NCBI RefSeq assembly: GCF_009720735.1
Contig: NZ_WNKU01000031.1
Span: 1-39,163 of the forward strand
Direction: 5' to 3'
Source: Heliobacterium mobile
GTDB taxonomy: Bacteria; Bacillota; Desulfitobacteriia; Heliobacteriales; Heliobacteriaceae
Length of the DNA stretch: 39,163 nt
Made by a program: the position numbers and the translations under genes. Positions 14,250 through 22,940 of this stretch are shown piece after piece (position 1 is the first letter of the stretch; each line of letters starts with the position of its first letter). A model generated the notes under the pieces. The model searched no databases. It was not told the DNA's origin and was given only the letters and a program-made list of their open reading frames with translations.

Positions 14250-15468
14250 GAAAGTTTCCGCCCGTCATGACTTCAAAGTGCAGATGGGGTCCGGTCGTAT
14301 TCCCTGTGACACCGGAACGAGCGATGACTTCCCCTTGGTTCACTTTTTGCCCTGAACCGACGAGGATTTCCGAAAGGTGGTTATAGGTCGTTTGAACGCC
14401 ACCGCCATGATCGACGATAATGCGCTTTCCGTAACTGCCAGCCCACCCTGCAAAACGAACAACCCCATCAGCACTGGCCGCAACACTTGTTCCAACAGGG
14501 CAACCGAAGTCCACACCCGTATGCAGTTTACCGTCTCGCATACCGAAGGGGGAGGTGATCAGGTGGCTAGAAGTAGGCCAGGAAAATCGACCTGCGCCGC
14601 CACGGGCCGCAACCAAATAGCGGTCTCCCTTCGCGACGATGCGAGTTACGGGGGGTTTCAGGACCGTTTCTCCCTGTAATTCCTGATTTACAGTCTCACC
14701 GTTATGTTTAACCACTAAGTATCTTGCTTCTTTTTTTCCATTTTCCCCTTCTTGCTTGATCACAGGCTTAGACCAACCTAAGCTCTCTTCTTTGACTTCT
14801 TGCGTATCAAATTTGATGTCCTCATCTTGTACGAGAACATAGGTCGTTTCAATGTCGATATCATAGGTCGGTTTAACCAACCTCAATGCTTGTCCGATTT
14901 GTAAACGTTCTGGAACAAGACCGGGATTAGAAGCCAATAGTACAGACATGGGTGTTTTGGTTTTTTCCGCAATAATAGAAATACAGTCTCCCGGTTGGAC
15001 TTGATATGTAATCACTTCTTGTTCCGGATGGGTAAGTTTTTTTACCGCATCCTCTATGCTAAGCGGGGTTGTTCCGGCAGGCAGGTCAACTTCTTCATAG
15101 GCAATCGTATCTTTGATTTGGTAAGATTGCAGGGTCATTCCCTGTTCGGCTTTTTCTTTCGTAAAAAAGTCGACCACTTGTTGGATGACATCCTTGGCTT
15201 GGGATTCATTGGGAAGCAAGGCGACCTGTTTGCCCTTAACCACAATCGCGGTAACTTTTTGCCCAATATTTGGCGATTGATTTACCGACGTCATAGGTCC
15301 GGTTATCATTCCAAAGGGACCATTTCCTGCGATAGAATTTAGATATAGCGCACCTAAACCAAAAACGACGACTGTAGCCGATATGGTTAAACGTTTATAT
15401 TGAACGCTATTTAAAGATTTAATGCGTTCGATTTGCAGATATTCCATAAATTTGTCTGTAAAACCCAC
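14221..15468 (-). CDS. Membrane-anchored LysM-G5-M23 peptidoglycan endopeptidase
   Basis: This 415-residue protein is anchored by one segment (about 27-45). LysM (about 153-198, YQVQPGDCISIIAEKTKTP) binds glycan chains. A G5 domain (about 201-280) follows, then the C-terminal LytM/M23 metallopeptidase (about 300-412). The zinc ligands are visible: His316 and Asp320 in HTGVDFG and His397 in HLHFE, so catalysis should be intact. It cleaves peptide cross-links or stems of peptidoglycan at the cell surface. The start is GTG at 15468 with AGGGG ten bases upstream. Similar LysM-G5-M23 proteins are common in Clostridia and take part in growth or spore-wall remodelling. The next genes upstream are also wall-active. 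Confidence 0.94.
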   Translation of the reverse strand: MGFTDKFMEYLQIERIKSLNSVQYKRLTISATVVVFGLGALYLNSIAGNGPFGMITGPMTSVNQSPNIGQKVTAIVVKGKQVALLPNESQAKDVIQQVVDFFTKEKAEQGMTLQSYQIKDTIAYEEVDLPAGTTPLSIEDAVKKLTHPEQEVITYQVQPGDCISIIAEKTKTPMSVLLASNPGLVPERLQIGQALRLVKPTYDIDIETTYVLVQDEDIKFDTQEVKEESLGWSKPVIKQEGENGKKEARYLVVKHNGETVNQELQGETVLKPPVTRIVAKGDRYLVAARGGAGRFSWPTSSHLITSPFGMRDGKLHTGVDFGCPVGTSVAASADGVVRFAGWAGSYGKRIIVDHGGGVQTTYNHLSEILVGSGQKVNQGEVIARSGVTGNTTGPHLHFEVMTGGNFQNPMGYLGK

Positions 15469-15603
15469 TCATTCTCAACCCCTAAAATTAATACTTGTGG
15501 TACATAATAGTCAACATAGTAATTATATGTCACTGCGATATATAAGCCAAGAAAGGCACGGGAATTCGAAAAAGTCTAAATCTTTCAAAGAGTATCTAAG
15601 GAG

Positions 15604-15637
15604 TAAAAAAACAGACCCTGCAAATACAAGGTCTGTG
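15604..15637 (-). terminator. NlpC/P60 gene terminator
   Basis: On the minus strand ACAGACC-(12 bases)-GGTCTGT is followed by TTTTTT. It lies 37 bases after the stop at 15674. Confidence 0.82.
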
Positions 15638-15673
15638 TACGTTACGGTCGAGAAACCTATATTTATATAATTG

Positions 15674-16237
15674 TTAGTACATACGTTTAACGGCAGTGAT
15701 GTGCTTGCCCCAGTATGCATTGGAAGCTACGCTCAAGTAACCTACTTTACCGAGACCGCCGCCTTCTTGGATAACTTGGTCGTTCCCCACATAAATACCT
15801 ACGTGTTTACCGTTATCAAAAATGACGAGATCGCCAGGGCGCATCTGACTTTTCGGGACTTTCCAACCGACAGAAGTGTTTTGGGTTCTCGAAGCGGTGC
15901 TCATCTTATAACCCAAAGCATGATGATAGACATAGGCGGTGAAGTTAGAGCAGTCAAATCCTCTTTGTCCCCGGTCTTCGTTATGACCCCAGATATAAGG
16001 TGTACCTAGTTTGCTCTTAGCAACTTTCAAAACAGCATTCAGCTTCTGTTGGTCGCTGGCGCTAAGGGAGGCCAAGGGTTTGATCGTCTTGTCCATCTTT
16101 ACGCCAGGAGGAAGCTGAGAGTTTACAGATGCAGTCGATACGGTTTGAGTACTCGTAGCAGCAAGAGCCGGACCTGCCAAGGCAGAAACGGTGGCACTGA
16201 TGGCGAGTACAGAAGCGATGAAAGTACGTTTGAACAT
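15674..16237 (-). CDS. Secreted NlpC/P60 cell-wall endopeptidase
   Basis: The 187-residue precursor has a clear signal peptide (basic start, hydrophobic core, likely cut after ALAGPALA near residue 27). A short linker is followed by one NlpC/P60 domain. The catalytic Cys96 lies in FDCSNF and His145 in KHVGIYV; the third polar residue probably lies in the following strand. The enzyme hydrolyses gamma-D-Glu-diamino-acid bonds of peptidoglycan stems after secretion. AAAGGAGG precedes the ATG. Its mRNA leader carries a c-di-AMP riboswitch (16256-16385), a well-known pairing of this riboswitch with wall hydrolases. It is monocistronic with its own terminator. Confidence 0.95.
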   Translation of the reverse strand: MFKRTFIASVLAISATVSALAGPALAATSTQTVSTASVNSQLPPGVKMDKTIKPLASLSASDQQKLNAVLKVAKSKLGTPYIWGHNEDRGQRGFDCSNFTAYVYHHALGYKMSTASRTQNTSVGWKVPKSQMRPGDLVIFDNGKHVGIYVGNDQVIQEGGGLGKVGYLSVASNAYWGKHITAVKRMY

Positions 16238-16255
16238 GAAATGTTTCCTCCTTTA

Positions 16256-16385
16256 CGCCTACGAGGTTAGCTGACGGGTTCGGTGGGGAGTACACCGGCC
16301 GTAAAAACGACTTCACCCCAGTAGTTGGTTCCCCCGCGCTCTTTCGAGCTTCGGCTTAATGTGTAGTGCTCAAAGAGCTTAACAT
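16256..16385 (-). promoter_or_regulatory. c-di-AMP riboswitch (ydaO/yuaA type)
   Basis: On the minus strand the leader of the NlpC/P60 gene contains the hallmark blocks in order: GCCGAAGC, a stem, GGGGGAACCAACTACTGGGG with TGAA, then CCGAACCCGTCAGCTAACCT and CGTAGGC just before the ribosome binding site. These match the conserved ydaO leader, which binds c-di-AMP and turns expression off. This links the wall hydrolase to the c-di-AMP osmotic and cell-wall signal. The exact outer limits were judged by eye. Confidence 0.93.
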
Positions 16386-16481
16386 CTTGTGAAAGTAATC
16401 TCAATAATAAGAATTAGGAATTAGTTCTATATCCTGAGTGAATTAGATGAACTTAGCTTTCTTGAACCCAATTTCCACAAT

Positions 16482-16518
16482 AAAAACCCCCGATCTTCCA
16501 CTGTGAAAATCGGGGGTT
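16482..16518 (-). terminator. yheC-like gene terminator
   Basis: On the minus strand AACCCCCGAT and ATCGGGGGTT pair over 10 bp around a 14-base loop, followed by TTTTT. Confidence 0.88.
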
Positions 16519-16528
16519 AGAAACTGAT

Positions 16529-17293
16529 TTATTTTTTTCTTCGCAATCGGGCGATGGACCGGATCCGTCGATAAATACTTTTATCAGGTAGCTTTCGAAA
16601 TAAAAAGTGGGCAGGACCGGTATTTTCCTCAATAACCCATACCTTGCCTCTCTTATCGACACCTAAATCGAGACCGATCTGCCAATAGGTCTTGTATTTA
16701 TCAAAGCGCCGACAGACCTTATAACCAAGACGAATCATATCACGCATGATCTGTGCCACCGTTTCTGTGTCAAAAAGTTCGGATCGTTGAAGCGCCGCTT
16801 CGATATCCAGAATCTGACCTTTCGAACGAAGGTAGTTCGTAACGATGCTGTTTTCTCCGGCCACCTTCGCTAAGGCACCGATGTAACGCCATGCACCCTT
16901 TTGTCGCATCATCATCAAGCGGATATCGAAAGGTCGTCCGTCAACATGGGCCAAGTCAATCGCTTTTTGAACGATATATCCGTTACCGGTAAAGCAGTAC
17001 CTTTTCAAGCTGTTGTATAGATCAGTAAAAGACGCTCGCCTATGTGTTTCTCCCTTAACACGAACATAGGAATAGCCCTTCTCCGTTTGCCAGACCTTAA
17101 TAATCCCTTGTCCCCCGTATCCTGCACTTGGTTTCAGATAGACCATTCCGTAGGATTCGAGGAATCTTTTCAAGCTCGTCATACTGAATTTTCGGGTCGG
17201 CGGTAAGTGCGGGCGTATGGACGAATCGGCTGCAAAAAGGCGCCATAAGCTCCATTTACCGAGTTCAGGGCGGCTCACTTTTTGGGACTTCAA
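16529..17293 (-). CDS. YheC/YheD family ATP-grasp protein (spore coat associated)
   Basis: The 254-residue protein matches the YheC/YheD group of endospore-coat-associated ATP-grasp enzymes. Visible features are MVYLKPSAGYGGQGIIKV (nucleotide-binding lysine and Gly-rich loop near 50-67), FDIRLMMMRQKGAW, and a metal-binding end with GLDLGVDKRGKVWVIEENTG (about 209-228). It lacks the long N-terminal part of the Bacillus proteins (over 350 residues), as do many clostridial members. ATP-grasp enzymes join a carboxylate to an amine or thiol; the substrate of YheC/YheD is not known. The start is TTG at 17293 with GGGAG nine bases upstream. It is a single gene with its own terminator. Confidence 0.85.
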   Translation of the reverse strand: MKSQKVSRPELGKWSLWRLFAADSSIRPHLPPTRKFSMTSLKRFLESYGMVYLKPSAGYGGQGIIKVWQTEKGYSYVRVKGETHRRASFTDLYNSLKRYCFTGNGYIVQKAIDLAHVDGRPFDIRLMMMRQKGAWRYIGALAKVAGENSIVTNYLRSKGQILDIEAALQRSELFDTETVAQIMRDMIRLGYKVCRRFDKYKTYWQIGLDLGVDKRGKVWVIEENTGPAHFLFRKLPDKSIYRRIRSIARLRRKK

Positions 17294-17437
17294 AAACGTT
17301 CACTCCCAATCATTTCCTCGTTCTTTAGCTTATGAATTAAAATCATTGGTTGTTCCATCACGTAACCGTTGTTATCACCCATGAATATAGTAAGGAGAGA
17401 TTATTTCCCCTATGTGTATTAAGGAGTGGGTGGAGCA

Positions 17438-17818
17438 GTGCTTCGTTGGATGTGTAAAGGGAAGATTCACCGGGCCACCGTAACTGATGCCGATATCGAT
17501 TACGAAGGAAGCGTCACGATCGACGCAGACCTGATGAAGCAGGCGAATATTTACGAACATGAGATGGTGCAGATCACGAATTTGCGAAATGCTGTGCTCT
17601 GGAAGACGTATGCGATTCCGGCACCGGCAGGTTCAGGGAAAATATGTTTAAACGGACCGCCGGCTCTCTTGTTTCAGCCCGGAGATAAGGTCATCATCCT
17701 CAGTATGGGCTCATTCTCACCGGAGGAACTGGTCGAAGGTACCCACTCCGTAGTCCATGTTGATGACCAGAATCGGTTGATTCATGTGAAGACAAAAAAA
17801 TTAATTGGCCATGGCTAA
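17438..17818 (+). CDS. panD: Aspartate 1-decarboxylase PanD-like, with Arg54 replaced
   Basis: PanD makes beta-alanine from L-aspartate for pantothenate and CoA. The 126 residues align from end to end with E. coli PanD: Lys9, His11, Tyr22, the self-cleavage site Gly24-Ser25 (YEGSVTID), Thr57 and Tyr58 (KTYAI), and Asn73 in LNGPPA. The substrate-carboxylate-binding Arg54 (KRFSTYAI in E. coli) is Leu here (VLWKTYAI), which is unusual. The start GTG at 17438 follows AAGGAG; the GTG at 17426 overlaps that box. No panB or panC lies nearby. A terminator shared with the convergent oxidase gene follows. Confidence 0.88.
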   Translation: MLRWMCKGKIHRATVTDADIDYEGSVTIDADLMKQANIYEHEMVQITNLRNAVLWKTYAIPAPAGSGKICLNGPPALLFQPGDKVIILSMGSFSPEELVEGTHSVVHVDDQNRLIHVKTKKLIGHG

Positions 17819-17821
17819 AAC

Positions 17822-17880
17822 AACCGCCCGTCTGCAGTGTTCCCGGACTTATGTCTCGGGTACCCACTAGACGGGCGGTT
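17822..17880. terminator. Bidirectional terminator between panD and the oxidase gene
   Basis: AACCGCCCGTCT and AGACGGGCGGTT form a perfect 12-bp stem with a 35-base loop that itself holds a small CCCG/CGGG hairpin. Short T-tracts follow on both strands. Confidence 0.75.
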
Positions 17881-17890
17881 CATTTTGAAA

Positions 17891-19291
17891 TCAGAACTGT
17901 AGTACTTTCCCCGGATTTAAGATTAAATTGGGATCTAGACATTGTTTGATCGCTTTCATCATTTTTAATTCCACGGGATGACAAAACTCCTCCAATAACT
18001 TTACTCGTTTATAACCAATGCCATGTTCTCCAGACAACTTTCCTCCCAGGGAATAGACCTTTTTGTATATCTGATCGTGCAGTGCCAGCAGGATTTGCCG
18101 CCAATTATCATCGTTGATACTGTCTTTCAGTATATGGGCATGCACATTGCCATCGCCGGCATGTCCGGCACAATGGATGGTCACTCCATATTCTTCTCCT
18201 CTATCGACGATAAATTTGATGATAACCCCCAAAGCAGAAAGAGGCACAACCAAATCTTCCCCCGAATAGACAGGGCTCCGGGCTCTGCTGGCTTCAGCGA
18301 ATACTCTCCGGGCCCTCCATATTCGCCTTGGATCAGCTGCTAAAATCTCGATCACACCGCTATCCCTACAGACCTCATCGATGAGAGCCATCTGTCCCTC
18401 CAAAAAGCCTTCGTCATCCCCTTCGAGTGTGACGATCAGATAATAAGCATCTTTCCTATAGGGTAACTTTTCCCCAATATACTCTTCACAACATTGTACA
18501 GCCCGATTATCCATGAACTCCAGCGCCGCAGGGATGATCCCTTTTTGCAAGATTAGCGGAACCGCTTGCATGGCCGAAGACCGGTCTGGAAAAATAGCCA
18601 ACAGATCCACCCTGTGGCTGGGCAGCGGTTGTAGCTTGAGGATGACTTTCGTAATAATACCTAGTGTACCTTCCGAGCCGATGATCAAGTTCAGCAAACT
18701 ATATCCGGTAGAATCTTTCATACATTTACCGCCCAGGAACACAATATCCCCTTCTGCAGTAACGACTTCCAAACCGTATACCTGCCTGCGGGTAGAACCG
18801 TATTTCAAAACCTTATTCCCACCGGCATTGGTGGCAACATTGCCTCCTATCGTCGAGCTATGACCGCTGCAAGGATCTCCCGCATATAGAAAACCCGCCC
18901 GATTTGCTGCTTCTTGAACTCGTTCCGTGATTACGCCTGCTTCTACGGTCATGAACATATTTTCGGAGTCGATTTCAATGATTTTGTCAAAACGTTCTAA
19001 AGAGATGACTATGCCACCGAACTTAGGAACGATGCCACCAGAGAGACCCGTACCGGCACCCCTTGGAACGATCGGTAGCTTATGATGATTCGCCAATTTT
19101 ACGATCTCAGCCACCTGTTGAGTATTTTCCGGCAACAGGACCACCTCGGGATGATGGGCTAATTCCGGGTCTGCCGTTTCATCATGAGTATAAGGACCCA
19201 TCCGCTCCTGATCGATGATCACATACTTAGCTCCCACGATGAAAATGAGCTGTTTAAGGATCTCCGGTGTGATTCGGTTATATTGGGTCAA
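17891..19291 (-). CDS. FAD-linked 2-hydroxyacid dehydrogenase, GlcD type
   Basis: The 466-residue protein is a FAD-binding PCMH-type (VAO family) oxidase like the glycolate oxidase GlcD subunit or D-lactate dehydrogenase. The FAD-binding half shows PIVPRGAGTGLSGG, GDPCSGHSSTIGGNVATNAG and IGSEGTLGIIT. The C-terminal half shows the FAD-oxidase C domain with HCAGHAGDGNVHAH and GGKLSGEHGIGYKR. It oxidises a 2-hydroxy acid to the keto acid; the substrate is unresolved. I start at TTG 19291 because GGGGGGAA is correctly spaced; the upstream ATG at 19330 has no such site. No glcE or glcF iron-sulfur partner is adjacent, so it is a lone subunit here. Confidence 0.93.
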   Translation of the reverse strand: MTQYNRITPEILKQLIFIVGAKYVIIDQERMGPYTHDETADPELAHHPEVVLLPENTQQVAEIVKLANHHKLPIVPRGAGTGLSGGIVPKFGGIVISLERFDKIIEIDSENMFMTVEAGVITERVQEAANRAGFLYAGDPCSGHSSTIGGNVATNAGGNKVLKYGSTRRQVYGLEVVTAEGDIVFLGGKCMKDSTGYSLLNLIIGSEGTLGIITKVILKLQPLPSHRVDLLAIFPDRSSAMQAVPLILQKGIIPAALEFMDNRAVQCCEEYIGEKLPYRKDAYYLIVTLEGDDEGFLEGQMALIDEVCRDSGVIEILAADPRRIWRARRVFAEASRARSPVYSGEDLVVPLSALGVIIKFIVDRGEEYGVTIHCAGHAGDGNVHAHILKDSINDDNWRQILLALHDQIYKKVYSLGGKLSGEHGIGYKRVKLLEEFCHPVELKMMKAIKQCLDPNLILNPGKVLQF

Positions 19292-19482
19292 TGAACTTCC
19301 CCCCAACGAAATGAAAAAATACGTTTTCACGATTTTATGGAGGCGCTATTTAGTAATAGAAGAATTTATTTCCTGAGCTTATCTTATTTCAGAAAAACAT
19401 CTTCTGTGAAACATCCTCCATTATCTAACTCGTCCTTCATTTCTCATTTCAAAGCCGAAGATCGAGTTCCGTAGGAAGGAGT

Positions 19483-19511
19483 CACCTCTGACCACTTCCA
19501 CCCATAAAATG
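19483..19511 (+). promoter_or_regulatory. Possible SigK promoter of the YjcZ-like pair
   Basis: CACC (19483-19486), a 16-base gap and CATAAAATG (19503-19511) match the mother-cell SigK pattern mACm-N16-CATAnnnTA at all but the last base. It lies about 43 bases before the first micropeptide gene. Confidence 0.4.
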
Positions 19512-19554
19512 GCATCGTAGGTAACTACAATCCACTTGAAAGGAGGAACCCTAA

Positions 19555-19677
19555 ATGGCTGCTGTAGGTGGAGGATATTTCGGTTTCCCAACGGTAGTTG
19601 GGCTTGTGATCGCCCTTATCGTAATTGGTGCATTTTATCCGGCCATCATTGGTTTCGGTGCAGTCGGTGATCCCTGA
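19555..19677 (+). CDS. YjcZ-like sporulation micropeptide (40 aa)
   Basis: This 40-residue hydrophobic peptide has a Gly-rich opening (MAAVGGGYFGFP) followed by one membrane helix (VVGLVIALIVIGAFYPAIIG). That layout is typical of the YjcZ/YhfM-like small sporulation proteins, which have a Gly/Tyr-rich head and a single Val/Ile/Leu helix. GAAAGGAGG precedes the ATG. A second peptide of the same build follows 32 bases later with its own strong ribosome binding site. A SigK-like promoter lies upstream. A role in spore envelope assembly is inferred; the family is poorly understood. Confidence 0.75.
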   Translation: MAAVGGGYFGFPTVVGLVIALIVIGAFYPAIIGFGAVGDP

Positions 19678-19709
19678 TTATAAACTCATTTTGAGAGGAG
19701 GAAAAAACC

Positions 19710-19835
19710 ATGGGTGCATGCGGGTGTGGAACGACCGGTGGCTATATCGGCAATAGCATTGTCGCTCTAGCTATTTTGATCATCATCATTGCCATCCTAG
19801 GCACCGGATTCGGATTTGGATACGGTTCTTTCTAA
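19710..19835 (+). CDS. YjcZ-like sporulation micropeptide (41 aa)
   Basis: This 41-residue peptide opens MGACGCGTTGGYIGNS, followed by the helix IVALAILIIIIAILGTG and the tail FGFGYGSF. Cysteines at 4 and 6, the glycine-rich ends and the aliphatic core fit YjcZ-type small spore proteins. GAGAGGAGG precedes the ATG. It follows the 40-residue relative by 32 bases and is followed by a terminator at 19856-19890, so the two form a small operon. Confidence 0.75.
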   Translation: MGACGCGTTGGYIGNSIVALAILIIIIAILGTGFGFGYGSF

Positions 19836-19855
19836 ATAGATAAATTCTTGTTCAG

Positions 19856-19890
19856 AAGCGTGCGGAAGAATGTAACTGCCCACGCTTTTT
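19856..19890 (+). terminator. Terminator of the micropeptide operon
   Basis: AAGCGTGCGG and CTGCCCACGCTT pair around AAGAATGTAA, followed by TTTTT. A hairpin with the same AAGCGTG/CACGCTT base occurs at 38614-38652. Confidence 0.75.
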
Positions 19891-19964
19891 CCTATTTGTG
19901 AAATGGTTCAGTGATGGATTTTTCGGTGGTGAAAATATTACTATTTTGGATTGTCAACGTAGGA

Positions 19965-19993
19965 TTATCAACTTTATCTAAATAAAGTATAAT
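19965..19993 (+). promoter_or_regulatory. Promoter of hybrid kinase gene 2
   Basis: TTATCA (19965-19970), a 17-base spacer and a perfect TATAAT (19988-19993) lie 44 bases before the TTG start. Confidence 0.7.
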
Positions 19994-20037
19994 CAGTGTA
20001 AATACAACAAGTGTCACGTTAAAGGAAGTGGATTTCC

Positions 20038-22827
20038 TTGGATTTTTTGCAAAAAACACACTTAAGGGAACTCAAAGAGAGTTATGATCAGTTTTTTGAA
20101 AACAATCTTGCCATAACATTACTGATTGATCCGCAAAACGGGCGAATTGTTGACGCCAATCGCGCCGCTTGTGATTTCTATGGGTATGAAAGAGAAGTCC
20201 TTTGCAATAAGTTCATTTATGATATTAATACATTGCATAACGACGAGATTAACCAAGGAATGTTACGAGCGATCAGCAAAAAACTAAACATCTTTCACTT
20301 TAAACACCGCTTAGCCTCCGGTGAGATCAGAGAAGTCGATGTATACTCGACTCCCGTTTTTATTCGAGACCACACCTTTTTGTATTCGATCATCTTTGAC
20401 GTGACCGACTGGAAACGGACAGAAGCGGCTTTGCGGGATAACGAGGAAAGTTTTCGCACGATCGTCTCTGTCATGGCGGAAGGAATCGTCGTGCAAGACC
20501 GGGAAGGAGCTATCATCAGATCTAACCGGGCTGCAGAACAAATCCTTGGACTTACTTTCGCGGAGATGGAAGGCCGTACATCTATGGATCCCTGTTGGAA
20601 AGCGATTCATGAAGATGGTTCTACTTTTCATGGCGAAGAGCATCCCTCCATGATCACTCTACAAACAGGCCTCCCCTGCCGTAACGTAATCATGGGACTT
20701 TATAAGCCTGACGGGAAGCTCACGTGGATTCGAATCAACTCTGAACCCTTGTTCCGACTAGAATCAGACAAGCCCTATGCAGCAGTAACCACTTTTTCGG
20801 ATATTACGGAACAACGGATTATAGAAAACAAATTAAAAGCTACCGAACAACAATTAAAAGGCATATTTGACAGCCTGGATCTGGTCTTCTGGTCGATGGA
20901 TCCTCTTTCCAGTAGAGTGCTCCAAATCTCACCGGCATGCGAAAAGATTTACGGATATCCGCCCGAAGCGTTTATCGAAAATCCCCAACTCTGGTTTGAC
21001 TGTATACACCCTGATGATATTCATAACGGCGAAAAGGCAAACAGCAATGTTTTAGGTGGTGCACCCGTATACACGGAAAATCGTATCATCAGAAGAGACG
21101 GAGAAGTTCGCTGGATTCGAGTCCATATCATCCCGCTGTTTGATGATGATGGCAGAATCACCCTCCTGAACGGATTGGTTATGGACATCACAGACAAAAA
21201 GCAGACGGAAGAAGAACTTCGGTTAGCCAAGGAAAAAGCGGAAGAAGCCAGCCGTGCGAAAAGTAATTTTCTCGCGATGATGAGTCATGAGATTCGAACA
21301 CCGATGAATGGGATCTTAGGTATGAACGATCTCATGTTAGATACGCCACTGAATCGAGAGCAAAATGAGTACGCCCAAGCCATTCAAGAATCGGCTGAAG
21401 TTCTTTTGAATGTAATCAATGACATTTTGGATTACTCGAAGGTAGAAGCCGGTAAAATGCAATTGGAGACGATCGATTTCGACTTACACAGGACGATTCA
21501 AAGCGTGATCAAAGTTTTTACGAATAAAGCAAAAGATAAGGGATTAGTTTTGTCTCTATCTATATCGCCGGAAATAGACAAGACCTTACAGGGCGATCCG
21601 AGTCGTCTCCGGCAGGTTATATTTAACTTGCTAGGTAATGCGATCAAATTTACAAACTCAGGTACAGTTTCGCTCACTGTTACCGTGATATCAAAAGATA
21701 ATGACCGGATGAAGGTCTGTTTTGAAGTTACCGACACAGGTATCGGTATTGAAAAAGGTCTCTTAGGTTATCTTTTTACCCCATTCGCTCAAGCCGACAG
21801 CTCAACGTCACGCATGTTCGGGGGCACTGGTCTCGGCTTAGCGATTTCAAAAAAGCTCGTTGAACTCATGGAGGGAGAAATAGGGGTTATCAGTGAAATA
21901 GGAAAAGGTTCAACATTCTGGTTTTCCGTTTCTTTTCTCACTTCCCAATCGCCTCGGGCTGAAAATACCCTTCCGACAGACGAAATCTCCTTACTCCACA
22001 AAAACAACCACCCTCTTTGGCAGACCAAGCGTCCTCTGTTACTCGTTGAAGATCATGAGACAAACCAAAAGCTGGCTGTCGCCCTGCTGAACAAACTCGG
22101 GTTACAGGTAGACGTAGCGAAAAACGGCATGGAGGCAATCCATGCCGTCACCGAGAAGGAATACACTCTTATTCTTATGGACTGCCAAATGCCAGAGTTG
22201 GACGGTTTTGAAACAACACAGATCATTCGTGATTGGGAATTCGCACAGCACCTACATATCCCCATTATCGCCATGACAGCCATGGCCATGCAGGGCGATC
22301 GGGAGAAGTGCATCCGTGCCGGAATGGATGATTATATCAGCAAGCCGATCATGATCGAAGAACTGATTACTGTCTTAGCTCGTTGGCTTCCAAAACAACG
22401 TACGAAGGAAAATCAGGTTTTTTCCGAGAAACCATCCTCCCCTTCTAAGGACCGGAATTTTTTAGAAAACGATTCTTCTGTCATAGACATGAATGTATTG
22501 AGGGAAATTGCCCTTTTTACAGACAACCAAACCGATGCCTTTTTGCCTTCTTTAATTGAAACTTACCTAGACGAATCAAAACAACTGATGAACAGTTTGA
22601 GTGTTGCTATACAACGCTCCGATCCGGAGTGCATTGAAAAGGCGGCCCATGCTTTAAAATCAGGGAGTGCGAGTCTGGGTGCCCTACACTTTGCAAAGTT
22701 CTGTGAACAAATGGAATCGTACGGACGTAACAAGACGCTGGACAATCTTAATAACCTATTCCTCCAGATGGAAGAGATGTATAACGAGTTCATCATGGTT
22801 TTGAGTCAGTTTCATAATCGAAATTGA
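20038..22827 (+). CDS. Soluble hybrid sensor histidine kinase (PAS x3-HisKA-HATPase-REC-HPt)
   Basis: This 929-residue protein starts with TTG at 20038 behind AAAGGAAGTG. Three PAS domains (about 12-128, 134-258, 268-388) precede the H box [10 protein letters not shown] (His417). The ATPase domain shows DTGIGI and GGTGLGLAI. The receiver domain (about 665-780) has its phospho-acceptor Asp715 in [11 protein letters not shown], and the HPt domain has [11 protein letters not shown] (His871). No membrane segment is seen. It is a paralogue of the kinase at 6792-9830: the catalytic, receiver and HPt parts are clearly alike. PAS2 here matches the last PAS there (both contain MAEG and the NSEPLFR/TFSDI region), with one extra PAS inserted before the H box. 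The gene has its own promoter and terminator, and no regulator is adjacent. Confidence 0.93.
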   Translation: MDFLQKTHLRELKESYDQFFENNLAITLLIDPQNGRIVDANRAACDFYGYEREVLCNKFIYDINTLHNDEINQGMLRAISKKLNIFHFKHRLASGEIREVDVYSTPVFIRDHTFLYSIIFDVTDWKRTEAALRDNEESFRTIVSVMAEGIVVQDREGAIIRSNRAAEQILGLTFAEMEGRTSMDPCWKAIHEDGSTFHGEEHPSMITLQTGLPCRNVIMGLYKPDGKLTWIRINSEPLFRLESDKPYAAVTTFSDITEQRIIENKLKATEQQLKGIFDSLDLVFWSMDPLSSRVLQISPACEKIYGYPPEAFIENPQLWFDCIHPDDIHNGEKANSNVLGGAPVYTENRIIRRDGEVRWIRVHIIPLFDDDGRITLLNGLVMDITDKKQTEEELRLAKEKAEEASRAKSNFLAMMSHEIRTPMNGILGMNDLMLDTPLNREQNEYAQAIQESAEVLLNVINDILDYSKVEAGKMQLETIDFDLHRTIQSVIKVFTNKAKDKGLVLSLSISPEIDKTLQGDPSRLRQVIFNLLGNAIKFTNSGTVSLTVTVISKDNDRMKVCFEVTDTGIGIEKGLLGYLFTPFAQADSSTSRMFGGTGLGLAISKKLVELMEGEIGVISEIGKGSTFWFSVSFLTSQSPRAENTLPTDEISLLHKNNHPLWQTKRPLLLVEDHETNQKLAVALLNKLGLQVDVAKNGMEAIHAVTEKEYTLILMDCQMPELDGFETTQIIRDWEFAQHLHIPIIAMTAMAMQGDREKCIRAGMDDYISKPIMIEELITVLARWLPKQRTKENQVFSEKPSSPSKDRNFLENDSSVIDMNVLREIALFTDNQTDAFLPSLIETYLDESKQLMNSLSVAIQRSDPECIEKAAHALKSGSASLGALHFAKFCEQMESYGRNKTLDNLNNLFLQMEEMYNEFIMVLSQFHNRN

Positions 22828-22850
22828 TCAGTCAACCTGATATTCACCCG

Positions 22851-22893
22851 AAAAAAAAGAGTCCTACCTCGCTGTGAGGTAGGACTCTTTTTT
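22851..22893. terminator. Bidirectional terminator
   Basis: AAAAAAGAGTCCTACCTC-GCTGT-GAGGTAGGACTCTTTTTT is a perfect 18-bp stem including the A/T tracts. It serves hybrid kinase 2 and the convergent gene at 22941. Confidence 0.95.
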
Positions 22894-22940
22894 CTCTCTT
22901 TTTCCATGGTGATTTTGTATGCTGGACTGTATCAAGCCTT

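Noticed and set aside
19591-19860. Short Gly-rich repeats in the micropeptides as a CRISPR or tandem repeat
   Set aside because: The similarity is at protein composition level only. There are no spaced identical DNA repeats, and no CRISPR array is seen anywhere in the window.
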